From the NCBI GenBank assembly GCA_028571685.1, contig CM053142.1:126038796-126102795 (forward strand): a stretch of 64,000 nt of DNA, given 5' to 3'. Source of the DNA: Heterohyrax brucei (taxonomy: Eukaryota; Chordata; Mammalia; Hyracoidea; Procaviidae). The position numbers were made by a program, and so were the translations under genes. A model generated the notes under the pieces. The model was given only the letters and a program-made list of their open reading frames with translations. It was not told the DNA's origin and ran no database searches. This document shows positions 35,593 to 47,090 of this stretch, one piece after another; positions within the stretch are counted from its first letter, which is position 1; each line of letters starts with the position of its first letter.

Positions 35593-35814
35593 TGCTGTGA
35601 TCTTGGCTACCATGCAAGTCTGAACAGAGCCTTAAGAACATATCTCTCTGCGGAGTATAATCTTGAAACCTCCAGACACGAAGGCTTAGACATTATTGAG
35701 AATGCAGTTGACAATTTAGAGCCCAGGAGTGATAAGCAGAGATTCATGGAGATGTACCCTGCTGCATTCTGCCCACCAATGAAGTTTGAGTTTCAGTCAC
35801 ACATGGGTGATGAG
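35593..35814 (+). CDS. SRGAP1: SRGAP1 coding exon, end of F-BAR core (about residues 268-341)
   Basis: The exon is 222 bases, phase 0 at both ends, with acceptor (T)14aag|TGC and donor GAG|gtcagt. It reads 74 codons beginning CCDLGYHASLNRALRTYLSA, with NLETSRHEGLDIIENAVDNL in the middle and ending FEFQSHMGDE. It covers the last F-BAR helix and the conserved turn FCPPMKFEFQ. SRGAP1-type residues include EPRSDKQRFMEMYPAAFCPP. The donor is non-optimal (C at +3). The acceptor is unusual in context: the intron upstream is old L1 sequence up to about base 35575, so the polypyrimidine run 35576-35589 is nearly the only unique intronic sequence before the exon (see the findings). Confidence 0.95.
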
Positions 35815-36156
35815 GTCAGTAATTGATTATTTTAAAGCTAATGAATTCTCACTTAATGTTTTTCTCCATCTGCTGTAACCCAGCACTCTTAAGAATTAAC
35901 AGCTGTCTTCTCTCTCCAGCCTCGCATATGATCTTAAGGTCAGCCACAGTCACCTTTTAAAGCAATGGTCAAGCACTGAAATGCCTGGGGAAGCCAAGCA
36001 GATAAAGGTGTAAACTGGCTGGGCTATAAGCACTGAACTAGGCAGGGCTAGTTTCTCACCTCACGTAACTCAAATTAAAAAACAAAACATTTTGCTGATC
36101 CAATAGAATCTGCCTTGAAGCCTCTTTGTAATACAATTAATGATCCCTTTATGGAA

Positions 36157-36317
36157 AAACAAATTCCGGTGGCTTAGTATTTAAGAGTTACAGCTGCTAA
36201 CCGAAAGGTGGGCTGTTCAGTTATACTGGGCACTCCTTGGAAACCTATTTGGCAGTTCTACCCTGTTCTGTAGGGTCACTATGAGTTGGAATCGACTTGA
36301 TGGCAGTGGGTTTGGGG
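36157..36317 (+). mobile_element. AfroSINE
   Basis: Head attccggtggcttagtattt, body gggcactccttggaaacc, tail ggaatcgacttgatggcagt. Full length. Confidence 0.9.
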
Positions 36318-36780
36318 ATTGGGGAGGGCAGAGAGGGACTATGCAGAAAAATAATAGTAAATGGCATGAAAAATGAAGAGAAGAAAAAAATGCAAATCAT
36401 TTAAAGATTCAGGTTAGCTGCCAGCTGGTAAATGGAGCTTAAGCAAAAACCAAACAGATTGCTATTGAGTCTGGTCCAACTGGACATTAGAAGTGATATA
36501 TTAAATCTTAGGTTTTTTTTCATAGATTTAGATTTTTATCCTACTTACAAAATTTTTTTTATTTAAGGTGGTGATGAGTTATAATTGTTTATGGTGCTGT
36601 CAGTGGAGGGAGAAAACAATAACCAATGGAGCATGCTGTTGGTGTTCAACTGTGAAAAACAATACTCATAGATAAAAACATTTTTATTTTCTTGTGGCGA
36701 TAGTCTGTTTTTTAAAAAAAGATGTGATTATAACACCATGACAGAGTACTTTAATGTCATATTTTTCTCTGAAAATACCC

Positions 36781-36899
36781 AGAATTAAGACAGCGTAGAA
36801 CTGTGCCATACAGTTTCCAAGCAGCTCCTGGTATATTTGAACTACCAACCTTTTGGTTAGCAGATATTGCACTTAGCCACTATGCCACAAGGGTTTCCT
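36781..36899 (-). mobile_element. AfroSINE, tail-truncated
   Basis: The + strand reads gacagcgtagaactgtgcca, ggtatatttgaactaccaac and the head in reverse (cacttagccactatgccac). Confidence 0.82.
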
Positions 36900-37153
36900 T
36901 TAAGATGTATAGATAAGATGTATGTATGTATATATGTGTGTGTGTACACATATATATACACATATACGTGTATATGTGTATATATGTATATACAAATCCT
37001 GTGATTCACAAATCAGAAAAATCAGAAAAAACATTAGATTAGAAATATTGAGGATACATAACATATATGTATGTGTGTGTATATATATGTACATATATGT
37101 ATGTAACCTCAGTATTTCTAATCTGCTGTTTTTTCTGATTTGATAGTGTGAAT
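36900..37153. repeat. TATG/CATA microsatellite with an imperfect palindrome
   Basis: TATG-type tracts at 36915-36995 and 37050-37105. Bases 37001-37071 and 37090-37153 are imperfect inverted repeats around the second tract: left aatcagaaaaaacattagat, right (in reverse) aatcagaaaaaacagcagat, both then continuing tagaaata, tgagg, tacat. The open frames across it on both strands are repeat artefacts. Confidence 0.8.
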
Positions 37154-37679
37154 CATGTGATTGGAAATGACAAGTAGTCATCATGCCACTTAGCCATTAA
37201 TTTTGACAAGTAGGATGACTGGCTTATCTACCCAGTGTTGTGGTTCCAAACCAAGCAGTTGCTGTGCTTTGATTTTTTTCAGTTGGATATATTAAACATG
37301 GAATAGTTTAAAAAATAGTTTTTATTTATTATTATTATTTTAACAAAGTGAGTATGTTGCCCTTTTTTGTGTCTCATTCTGCCAATGGGCAGTAATCTCT
37401 GTGGTGTTTTGGAGACTCCATGAAAGGACCTCCTCTCAGCTGAGAGTATTTCTCTGATAAGGGAGGAAATCATTTCTGGTCCAATGCGAATATAATGCTC
37501 TAACCTTGAGCTTATCCATAATTGTGATCATAATCCACCTATCTTTCTTCCACAGCCTAAGACAAGTGTCCTGATCAAGTTCATCATGAATCATATGATT
37601 TGATTGTTAGTATAAGGGAAATCCGTCATTTATACCAACAATATTGATTGAAAGATGATAATAATCATTCAGATTTTCT

Positions 37680-37815
37680 GAGTTCTTACTATGTACTTAC
37701 TAAACACTTTTTTAAGTGCTTTATATATATTATTTAGTCCCTGCAAAAACCGTACGATGTAAGAATTCTGTTATCCCCATCTTACAGATGAGAGAACTAA
37801 AGCCCTAACCAATAA
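37680..37815 (-). mobile_element. MIR SINE
   Basis: It reads ttcttactatgtacttacta, aagtgctttatatatattat and atccccatcttacagatga, the MIR core in reverse. Confidence 0.75.
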
Positions 37816-38205
37816 ACTCTACTGCTTTCCTTGCACATACCTCTATGTCACATGCGGATCATCCTTCACAGTCTGCTGTTTGACCTGTACTCATCAGATG
37901 TTTTCAGGAGTGTGACCTTAGCATCAGCTCTCAGTCTCCGGAACTGTCCTGTTCCTAGAGAGGTGCGTCCCGCAGCTGCTTACTTTCCAGTCACGTCCAG
38001 GCCGAGCAGCTGCCTCCTGCCCTCGCACTGACAGAGTGGGTCCAGGTCTAAAATGGAGTCTTTGAGGCAACCGTTAGAAGTCAGTTTGTGACTGGAGTCC
38101 TGGGAGGATAAGCATGACTCATCTGGTGCTTAAACAGGAGGAGAACAGTCTCTGGGATGGCCTCAGTTGTGTCCTGTTGTGACTGCAGATTTATTTCCCT
38201 GTCAG
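37816..38205 (+). other. SRGAP1: SRGAP1 intron just upstream of an exon
   Basis: Unique sequence with a few CpGs around 37965-38020, too few for a CpG island. It ends in ttatttccctgtcag, a good pyrimidine tract and acceptor. Confidence 0.5.
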
Positions 38206-38307
38206 GTGTGTCAGGTCAGCGCTCAGCAGCCGGTCCAGGCAGAGCTCATGCTGAGGTATCAGCAGCTGCAGTCACGACTGGCAACACTCAAAATTGAGAA
38301 TGAAGAG
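38206..38307 (+). CDS. SRGAP1: SRGAP1 coding exon, F-BAR extension coiled coil (about residues 342-375)
   Basis: The exon is 102 bases, phase 0 at both ends, with acceptor ccctgtcag|GTG and donor GAG|gtgagc. It reads 34 codons beginning VCQVSAQQPVQAELMLRYQQ and ending LATLKIENEE. The QLQSRLATLKIENEE part has a heptad pattern and is predicted coiled coil in the srGAP extension that packs back on the F-BAR dimer. A second in-frame-looking AG lies three codons inside (gtgtgtcag|gtc), but the conserved VCQVSAQQPVQ sequence shows that the first AG is used in the family. CAGG-rich surroundings and conserved codons give no sign of decay. Confidence 0.94.
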
Positions 38308-38567
38308 GTGAGCCAGCTTTCTGCCCCGTAAGTAATGTGAATTTCAGTGTAAGCTGGAGGACATGTCCACATAACATTGGCATCTGTAACATTCTGGGTG
38401 AAATTTCCTCATCATGCTTTGTCGGAGTCATGTTAGGTAAGTCAAGATTCCTGCAAATACTCTGTAGAGGATAAATGCAAAGATTTTGTGTTTTATAATA
38501 GACTAATACTTCAGCAGAGAATAACTACATACACATGTAAGTCCCAGAAAACCACACTTGTTCCTCT

Positions 38568-38685
38568 AGCATCAGTTCTGACTCATGGCAACCCCTGCAT
38601 CTTATAGGGTAGAACTGCTCCATGCAGTTTTCTTGGCTGTAGTTTTTATGGCAGCAGATTGCCAGACCTTTCTTCTGCAGCAACA
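38568..38685 (-). mobile_element. AfroSINE variant, truncated
   Basis: The + strand reads catcagttctgactcatggc, cttatagggtagaactgctc and the long-middle segment tagtttttatggcagcagat. Confidence 0.7.
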
Positions 38686-41600
38686 CACCTTTTATTCTTA
38701 AATTGTAATTTATACTGAAAATAGTTCCCACAGATTATCATTATCAATATATATGTCCAGAAATATGCAGTACAGCATGTGCAAGCGATGTCATACAAGC
38801 ACTTGTGCCTGACGTGTTAATCCTAACTTGCAGTCAGTATTCTTTTTCTTTATTTTTTAAACTTTTGGTAATGGGTATAACATTGCTGTTATTATTATTA
38901 TAAAAATTACCTTTTAAAATAGTTCTTAAGTGAGAATACTGTATCTGCTGACATTAGTGAGTTTAAATGGCTATAACATAAATGAATTATGATGATATGT
39001 TGAGCCAAAAGCAATAAACAGTTCACTTGCCTGTGTCTGAAATTAATTTAGTTGGATCCACGTTCTCTTAAAATAAAATTAATGAACCACAGATGTTTCT
39101 TGTTAGTCGGGGCTCTCATTTGCAATTTACAGAATGAGATCCGATTGAGTTGTTGCTGACAAAGCAAAACTAAAACAGACCCAAATTTTTTAAATTTCAG
39201 TGATCTAGAACCATAACTCGAATAGGAAAAATTATGAGTCAAAGCTCTGAAGTGGGACACTCAGAAGAGGTATAGTGAACCCTTTGAGGAGCCCGATGTG
39301 GGAGATTGATTTATTGCCAGGACTGAGGAGAGTTACGTACATTCAGAGCCATGTAGTCAGCTGCCATCTTTGACCAGGACCTTGATGTTTCAGACTCTGC
39401 AAAATCTGTGAGAGGCAGTAAACTTGGTTACCAAGCAACACTTATGCTGCTCTTGTTTTCTAAAATGGAGTTTACCTTTCTAGCAGAACTTTGACCTGTA
39501 ATTTTTCCCATTCCAGTTATGGTCCCAGTTCACTGAGGTTTTAAAATCAAAGTCTGTTCCAGTGTTACTGCCTTGATGCAGTGCAATTAATTACTTTGTG
39601 TGTGGCCATTCCAGCCATGATCTTGTAACTCCTCCACTCAGGAGATTGGACGGGATTGTTTAATGGCGTACTTGCGGCCTACCAAATGGATTGGTCAGTT
39701 TTGCCTTAAAAGAGAGTCAGTTACAGAGCAGAGAGGGAAATCCACTATGACCAAGAAAGAACTAGTACGTTTTTGGAGTTTGATTCTCTGTGTGTGGAGG
39801 AGCCTGGGTCCAGGAGACAGAAAAGCTGAAACCCTGAAGATAGTGAGAAGCAGTGGCAGGAGAGACCTGGCAGCAGAAGACAACTTGTTGGGCTTCCTGA
39901 CCCACTGAGAGAACAAACCGAGTGACTGGACAGAGGCCTAGGACTAGGGAGAGACATGTCTCCAAACCTGGCTGAAAAGAGGCTGTCCTGGTCAAAGAAC
40001 TGTATCCTTTAGTGTCACTGACCCTGCACTGTAACCTCTTCCCCAGTAACCCACATAATTGTGAGTATGGACTGTGAGTTCTGGGTGGCAATGGCAATGA
40101 ATTATTGAACTCAACAGAGTAGAAAGCACTTGACAAGGGAGGTTTGGTATCAGAATTAGTAAAGACGTGGAGATAGGAAGCTTGCTTGGCTTCCGCTTAG
40201 TGGGAGTCAGCCTTGTGCTGTTGATCTTGGTTCTCCTTCCTCCTTGTTTAGTTGGAAGAGATCGGATAGTGCCCCCAAACCATATTTACTCTTGGCTGTG
40301 ATTGAACCAGGAAGAACCGGTTTGAAGCCCTGACTAGAACCTAAGTCAGATTTGCTCAAGCCAGCTTATTGGTCAATGTTTGCTGTATTTTCAGACAGAT
40401 TGGATCTGTGTCCAAACGCTCCTATCAGGACTCTCTTATCACTTTACTGTCATCATTATGTTGGTGGCGTTGTTGTTTTCCCATAATGGGGGTAGACCCA
40501 AGGCTACATGTTCCCTACAGATTGCCATCTCAGGAAAAAGGCATACTCCCCTCTCATGTCCTTATTGCTGAAAGAACACTTCTTTGGCCTGGGTTAAATT
40601 GTGGTCAACCATTACATCCAAGAAATGGTATTCTCTCATTGAGCAGACTAGCTCTTATGCCCACTCATAGAACTGTTTGTATTGCTAGAGACAGGCAGTT
40701 CCTGAAAGGAGAGAATGTAGGGCAGAAAGAAAATTCACTTTAGTGTACCTTGTTTTGTTTTCATACCACTGCGGCACTGGGATGTTTTCTGCTGTGTGTG
40801 TGTGTTTGTTTCTTCATCAGTATAATTTAGTTAAAACCCACCACAGCTTTTTGGCCTCCATTCTTCATGGCAGATCCAAACCACTGCTTACTCAAACTTG
40901 AGCATTTAAGTTGAAATCAACATTATTAAGACTTAAATCACTATGCAAACTCCCAAAGTGGACCTTTCCAACGGAAAGCCGTTACTGTCCTTGAGGTAGT
41001 GTTTTAGGACATTAAGAATTTTGGTTAGGCAGCACAAAATACTCACCTAATGCAGTTTGCTCAATCCTATTAAACCTACAGTGTGTATTTCTAGTGACTT
41101 CCTTGGTTTTTTGTTTTTTTCATGTGTAGCCTCCTGCTGTTTTATTTGGAAAACATTCTCTAAACTCTAGGAAAATGAGTGGGTTACAGCATTATTCACA
41201 AGGTCAAAACTGGCAGCCCACAGATCTGTTTTGCTTGGCTCACACAGTATTGGCCTGTTAAAAAGTGAAAGGTTTGGCAACCTTCGGCCTGCGTTTCTTA
41301 TGAAGTGAAAGGCTAAAGCTTTCGAATTGTACTTTGTTGTGATTATTGTATATCTAATTCTCTTACACTGTATTTTCTTGTTGTTGGTGCCCATAGCCCC
41401 ATGTATTTGTGTTGCCTCCCTGACCTCTGCAGGCCTTTGAATCTGTGGCCCTTAACATGCCCCCTCTGGGCATAATGTGGAGAAACAGTGTCCTTACACA
41501 CTTGTAGAGATAGGCCATGTGTTTTAAAGGTGAAGTTTAAAAAAAAAGCTATGGAAGCAAAATGACTTGGATTGTCCTGATGTTTCTTGTTAACACAGTA

Positions 41601-42245
41601 ATGGTTTATGATTTGTTAGACATGGAACAAAACTCACTGTAGTGGAATGGGATTCCCAAAGAAAATAAGATTTCAACTGGAGTTTTGACAATCAGTAGAT
41701 TTTTACAGGTAGTGAGGAGAGGGGAAGACTTTTGAGTGTATGTCAGGGTACCCTGGGAGAATAGAGCAATTTGATTGTCACTCAGGTTCTCCTTGGGGAA
41801 CAGCCTAAGGTGAAGCTGAAGTTACAATGTGACAGGCTTTCTCAGCCAAGTTAAGGAGTTTGGACCCTGTGGGTCTGTCTCGTAATAAATGTTGGTTAAA
41901 CACCTTTTGTATTCCACATATTGTGCTAGGCGTGAGGAGCAGGAAGAGGAATCGGATACAGTTAGGACCGGTCTGGTGTGAGGGATGACTGCACCAGGTA
42001 ATTGATGTAATGGAAAGAAGAAGAAATGCAATTTGGGAACAATGTATCTAGTTGTCATGACCATTTTGGCCCCTCTGTAGCACTTTACTGTAAATAAGAA
42101 ACTCCCCCTCCCATCTTCTTCTAATAAGAGTTGGGACAAGAATTAGACATGTAAGTGTCCAACCAATATGCAATCAGCCTCCATTATTCACTGATCCTTT
42201 ATTTGCAGCTCTGCCTGCTCACCACACAATATTTTTAATAATATT
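38686..42245 (+). other. SRGAP1: SRGAP1 intron, mainly unique; possible unclassified repeat at 39290-40310
   Basis: No exon or RNA gene recognised. The part 39290-40310 (from ggagattgatttattgccag to ttctccttcctccttgttta) has the feel of an afrotherian repeat, but I cannot assign it. Three antisense and two + frames of 60-124 codons here show no protein family. Confidence 0.4.
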
Positions 42246-42249
42246 TTTG

Positions 42250-42480
42250 TGTGTGTTTTCATTAAAAGCTTACATAGTGAAATAGATCCCCAGTTAACAA
42301 TTTCTACACAGATTAGTGACAGTGTTTACATTCTTCATGATGTCAATGTTCTCACTGTCTCTGGTTGTTTCCTCTCCTTACAAAAATTATCTGTAACCCT
42401 AAAACTAATACGCACTGAACTTTTGCTCTTAGTCATGCCTTGTGTAGAGTGATGAAAAATTTAAGTCACCTGATGTGCAC
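42250..42480 (-). mobile_element. L1 3'-end-type repeat fragment, antisense
   Basis: It shares the order aagcttacatagtgaaata, agttaacaatttctacac, gtgacagtgtttacattctt and ctggttgtttcc with 18985-19160. Confidence 0.5.
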
Positions 42481-42532
42481 ATTTCCAATGGTGACTGACA
42501 AGGTGACTCTCTTTACACTGTACGGTAAACAA

Positions 42533-42580
42533 GTTTTGTGTGTGTGTATGCGTACGTGCGTGTGTGTGTGTGTGTACAGC
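42533..42580. repeat. (TG)n microsatellite
   Basis: Interrupted TG tract with tgcgtacgtgcg in the middle. Confidence 0.9.
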
Positions 42581-43163
42581 CTATTTAGCGCCACATTTTT
42601 CACACTTTGGTGCTTCTTGTTTTTGCTGTTCAACTGGGTCCACCAAGCATAGAGCTCGAGTGCTGGTAGTATTCCTAAGTGCAGAAGGGTGTAAAGTGAC
42701 TTAAAGAGAAAATATGTATGTTCTGGAAGCTTTGAGTGCTATTGGCCGTGAGTTCAGTGTTAATGAATCAACAGTATGTATTAAATAAGGCATTTACACA
42801 GGTATCTTCATATTGTGATAAGTCATCAAGCTATACACTTATGATCTGTGCATTTTTGTGCAACTAGTTATACTTCCGTTTGAAATGGTATTTAAAACAA
42901 AGCAGTAATTGAGGAAGTACTTAATGATAATTGAAATTTTATAGGGACCCGGATAATATCGTCTTTTTGATAATTTTTAAGAAACCCATACCATCTCATT
43001 AGTGATGTGCATGTTGTCTACCTGTCTATCTCCCCTAATAAACTAAAACTGGGGGATGCAGAGCCTGTACCACCTTCTCTGTGTAGCAGAGTACGCTCTC
43101 ACTGAACATTGGTGGGATTCATGGGGTGGTGTACTAACATGGGAAATGTATCCCTGTTCTCAG

Positions 43164-43361
43164 GTTAAAAAAACAACCGAAGCTACTTTGCAGACAATTC
43201 AAGATATGGTCACCATTGAGGACTATGATGTTTCTGAATGCTTCCAGCATAGTCGCTCCACTGAGTCTGTGAAGTCTACTGTCTCTGAAACCTACCTGAG
43301 TAAACCCAGCATTGCCAAGAGAAGAGCTAACCAGCAGGAAACCGAGCAGTTCTACTTCATG
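43164..43361 (+). CDS. SRGAP1: SRGAP1 coding exon, F-BAR extension (about residues 376-441)
   Basis: The exon is 198 bases, phase 0 at both ends, with acceptor tgttctcag|GTT and donor ATG|gtgcgt. It reads 66 codons beginning VKKTTEATLQTIQDMVTIED and ending QQETEQFYFM. The sequence YDVSECFQHSRSTESVKSTV is typical of SRGAP1, while SKPSIAKRRANQQETEQFYF is shared across the family. The serine-rich middle is a flexible, probably phosphorylated linker between the coiled coil and the final helix of the F-BAR extension. The exon begins about 350 bases upstream of a dense pile of nested repeats that fills the next intron. Confidence 0.95.
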
Positions 43362-43905
43362 GTGCGTCATTGCTTCCTAAATCACTCCTGACCGAGCCCA
43401 GCTCTAAGGGCCCAAATACTGCTTCTATAGGTGCAGCAGGTCTACCTGAGCCTCTGTATTTAACATAGACTCCCAGTATGTCTGTCATAGAGTTTAAGAA
43501 TTAGTTCTTTAAAAAAAGATTACATTTTCTTGTGCTATAGGTGAAAAGTTACATAGCAAATTAGTTTCTTATTCAATAATTTATACACAAACTGTTGTGT
43601 AACATTGGTTGTAGTCTCTGCATTGTGCCAGCACTCTCCTTGTATGTACCCCCGGTTTTCCATTTCTGTTCGTCCAGTTTTCCTGTCCCTTCCTGCCTTC
43701 TCATATTTGCTATTAGCAGATGCTGCCCTCTTGGTCTCATGTAGTTAATCATTCTCAGAAGCACACTCCTCATGGGTATTATTTCTTGTTTTATATGCCT
43801 ATCTATTATTGGCTGAACTTGCTCTCCAGGAGTGGCTTCAATTCCAAGTGAGAAGGATATCAGAGGACTTAGAATCTCAGGGATTCCTCCAGTGTGTATA
43901 AAAGG

Positions 43906-43935
43906 GGATCCGACTCGACGGCATTTGGCTTGGCT
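43906..43935 (+). mobile_element. Tail-only SINE micro-insertion
   Basis: Thirty bases, ggatccgactcgacggcatt then tggcttggct, are a bare AfroSINE-type 3' tail inside the L1-type repeat. No tRNA head or body is attached. Confidence 0.75.
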
Positions 43936-44556
43936 GAGTCTTTTTTAAGAATTTAAATTTTGTTTTAATTTTTCTCCCACTCTAAACAGGACCTTCTGTT
44001 GAGTCCCTGGTGAGAGTGGGCAATGGTGGTAGCTGAGCACCGTCTACTTTTCCTGGCCGCAGGCTAGTGGAGGCTATGGTTCATGTGGACCATTAGACCT
44101 TTGAACTAATTTCTTCCTTGTGTCTTTTTCTTCTGTCTCATTTGCTAGAGGTAGAAAGAGACCAATAATTGAATCTTACATAGCTCACAAGGTTTTAGGA
44201 CCCTAGATGCTACCCACCAAAGTAGGATGTAGACTATTATCTTTATAAGCTGTGATAATGCCAGTTGATGTAAATGCCCCATGAGACTATGACCTTTAGC
44301 ATTGTAGCTTGATAGCTCATTTCTGTAAAGAAGTTTCCACAAATATACCCCATGTGCTCTATTACATATATGAGTATATGTGCAGCACATTAACAAATAT
44401 GTATTTAGAAATATCCACAGATGCACAGGAGTATAGTCCCATACAGCCCTACGCAGTTATTTAGCATATGTATCTACCTGTGTGCCTCAAATTATTTTCT
44501 TATTAGTGTTGTTGCAATATTGTATTATACTATTTAGTATTTAGAAAAACAAAAAA

Positions 44557-44702
44557 AAACCATTGCTGTTGATTCTGACTCAAAGCAGCCCTACAGGACA
44601 AAGTAGAGCTGCCCTTTAGAGTTTCCAAGGAGCAGTTGGTGCATTCCAGCTGTCACCCTTTTATCTAGCAGCCAAGCTCTTAACCACTGCACCATCAGGG
44701 CT
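44557..44702 (-). mobile_element. AfroSINE
   Basis: The + strand reads accattgctgttgattctga, cagccctacaggacaaagta and the head in reverse (gctcttaaccactgcacc). Confidence 0.9.
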
Positions 44703-44837
44703 GTTACTATAGTTTCCCTTTATTCTTGGATATCTTCCAGTGTCTTCCTTTGCCTTGGTCACGCTGTGCTGACTTTTCCCATATTGTGTATAGCCTTCCA
44801 TATCACTAAATTTGACATGTGTGTACTGTGGTGCTGG

Positions 44838-45178
44838 AGAGGAAGACTGAACATACCAAGATTTCCAGAAGAATAATAAGTCTGTCTTGGGAGAAGTACA
44901 GCCAGAATAATCCTTAGAAGCAAGGATGGTGAGAGACTTTGCCTGAGATACATCAGACATGTTATCAGGAGGGACCAGTCTTTGGAAAAAGACAACATGT
45001 TTGATAAAATAGAGGATCACCGAAAAAGAGGGAGGCATTCAAAGAGGTAGCTCGACAGTGATTGAATGTAACAGTGGGCTGAAACATAGCAATGACTGTA
45101 AGATGATGCAAGACCAGGCAGTTTCATTCTGTTGTGTCATTGTGAGTCAGAACTAACTTAGTGGCACCCACAACAACT
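44838..45178 (+). mobile_element. RTE-type LINE 3' end
   Basis: It reads aagtctgtcttgggagaagt, gggaccagtctttggaaaaa and the tail gagtcagaactaacttagtg then gcacccacaacaact. Inserted in the L1-type repeat; 5'-truncated. Confidence 0.85.
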
Positions 45179-45244
45179 GTCAAGTTCAGATTCTACCCCC
45201 TTCCCATCCCATCACTGGTAACTATCAAAGAATGCTTCTGTGTA

Positions 45245-47090
45245 CTTCCAAGACAGATTTGTTTGTCATTTTGGCATTCCATGCTATATTGAGTATTTTT
45301 CTCTAACACCATAATTCAAAGGCATCAGTTCTTCAACCTTCCTTATTCATTGTCTATACATATGACGTGGTTTAAAATGCTGTGGTTTGGATAAGGTTCA
45401 CTTTACTTCTCAAAGTGACATCTTTGGTTTTTTAACAGTTTAAAAGAGGTCTTTTACAGCTGATTTTCCTGATGCAATACATCATTTGATTCCTTGACTA
45501 CTGCTTTTATGGACATTGATTGTGGACCCAAGTTAAATGAAATCCTTGCTGTGATGATTAGGGTTGTGTATCAACTTGGCTGGGCTTTGATTTTTAGTGG
45601 TTTGGCATTTAAGATGAAGTTTGGCAGTTGTATGATGTTGTGCTCGTGTCCATGATGAGATTTGATATAATATGATCACTTCTGTGATGGGATCTCCTGT
45701 GAGTAGCCAGCTATTTGAAAAGGAGTTTCCTTGGTATGTGGTCTACATTGAATGTAAGTGAACTTTGGCAAGGTTCGTGGGCTTTTGCTTGCCCTGGATC
45801 CTGGTTCTTAGGACTTGAGCTGCAGCTTACCTGTAGTCTTACCTGCCAATCTTAGGATTCATTGATCTTTACAGCCTGTGAGCTGATGTCCTGCTGTCTG
45901 ATGTCCCAACCTTGGGTTTACCAACCCCTGCACCACAGGTTAGAATCCTCTATCCTGACCTACAAACTTGGAATATTCTGTTTCCTTGATATAAGTCTCA
46001 CCACTTAGGTGTTTATACACTTCACTGGTTTTGCTTCTGTAGAGAACCCAGCCTAAGACACCTGCTGACTTCAGTGTTTTCTCCATTTATCATGTTGCTT
46101 ATTGGTCCATTTGTGAAGATCTTTGTTTTCTCTATGTTGAGGTATAATCACACTGAAAGCTGTAGTCTTTGATCTTCATTAGTAAGTGCTTCAAGTCCTC
46201 TTTACTTTTAGCAAGCAGAATTTTGTCATCAGCACATTACATAGTTGTTTATGAGTCGTTCTCCAGCCCCGATGTTACATTCTTCATAAAGTCTGTCTTC
46301 TCGGATTATTTGTTCATCATGCAGATTAAATAAGTGTGGTGAAAGATTTTTCACCATGCAGTATCATCTTGTTCTGTTCAAATAACTGCCTCTTGGTCTA
46401 TATGCAGGTTCTGCATGAACGTAGTTAAGTGTTCTCAAATACCTATTTCTTTCCTTGTTGTCCATGATTTGTTGTGATCCACACAGTTGAATGCCTTTGC
46501 ATAGTCAGTAAAACACAAGTAAACGTCATGTTGCTATTCTCTGCTTTTAGCCAAGATGCTTCTGATATTAGCAGTGATAGCCCTTGTCCTACAACCTCTT
46601 CTGAATCCAGTTTGAATTTCTGGCAGTTCTCTGTCTACATACTGCTGCAACCATTTTTAAATTATCTTCTGCAAAGTTTTGCTTGCATATGATATTATTC
46701 AGTAATTCCACATTCTGTTAGATCACTTTTCTTTGGGAGTAAGCACATACATGGATCTCATCCAGTTGGTTGGACTGGGTAGCTGTCGTCCAGATTTCTT
46801 GGCATAGAAGTGTAAGCACCTTCTGCAATGCATCCTTTGTTGAAACATCTCAGTTGGTATTCCATCAGTTCCTGAGCCTTATTTTTCACCAGTGCCTTAC
46901 ATGTACTTTGGATTTCTTTATTCTATACTATCATTTCCTAATGATGTGCTGCCTCTTGAAATGACTGAACATCTTTTGATTCTTTTTTGGTGCAGAGAAT
47001 CTGTGGTTACTTTCCAGCTTCTTTTGATGCTTCCTTAAAACTTTGGCTTTGTATATATGCCCTTAAATATGTTGAAGAATTTCCTTTCTG
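45245..47090 (-). mobile_element. RTE-type LINE, antisense, interrupted by a solo LTR
   Basis: Bases 45245-45553 and 46064-47090 are one RTE copy in reverse: aattcaaaggcatcagttct, gattgtggacccaagttaaa; then gatcttcattagtaagtgct, cacacagttgaatgcctttg, aatttctggcagttctctgt and ggtattccatcagttcctga. This covers the region downstream of, and into, the reverse transcriptase. The last about 220 bases of its 3' end are missing. It is inactive. Confidence 0.85.
45554..46063 (+). mobile_element. Solo LTR, ERVL (MLT2-like) fossil
   Basis: It starts tgatgattagggttgtgtat then caacttggctgggctttga and ends gcttctgtagagaacccagc then ctaagaca, the ERVL LTR layout. It lies cleanly inside the antisense RTE, so it is younger than that copy. 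Confidence 0.7.

Larger units (their letters stand above)
43515..45244 (-). mobile_element. L1 3'-end-type repeat, antisense, carrying three insertions
   Basis: Antisense repeat from gtgctataggtgaaaagtta through cgtccagttttcctgtccct, gggattcctccagtgtgtat, aaagtaggatgtagac, gaccttccata-like sequence and aactatcaaagaatgcttct. It is split by a SINE tail (43906-43935), an AfroSINE (44557-44702) and an RTE end (44838-45178). A parallel, shorter copy lies at 18950-19967. Confidence 0.65.

Noticed and set aside
36900-37184. Similar open frames on both strands
   Set aside because: Caused by the palindrome and TATG repeats, not by coding.
39762-40136. 124-codon antisense frame
   Set aside because: Low-complexity Ser/Leu/Pro-rich shadow of an unclassified repeat-like block; frames are open on both strands.
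45050-45300. Opposite-facing RTE pieces as the product of twin priming or an inversion
   Set aside because: The pieces overlap by about 75 bases of RTE and are separated by L1-type sequence, so two independent insertions explain them better.
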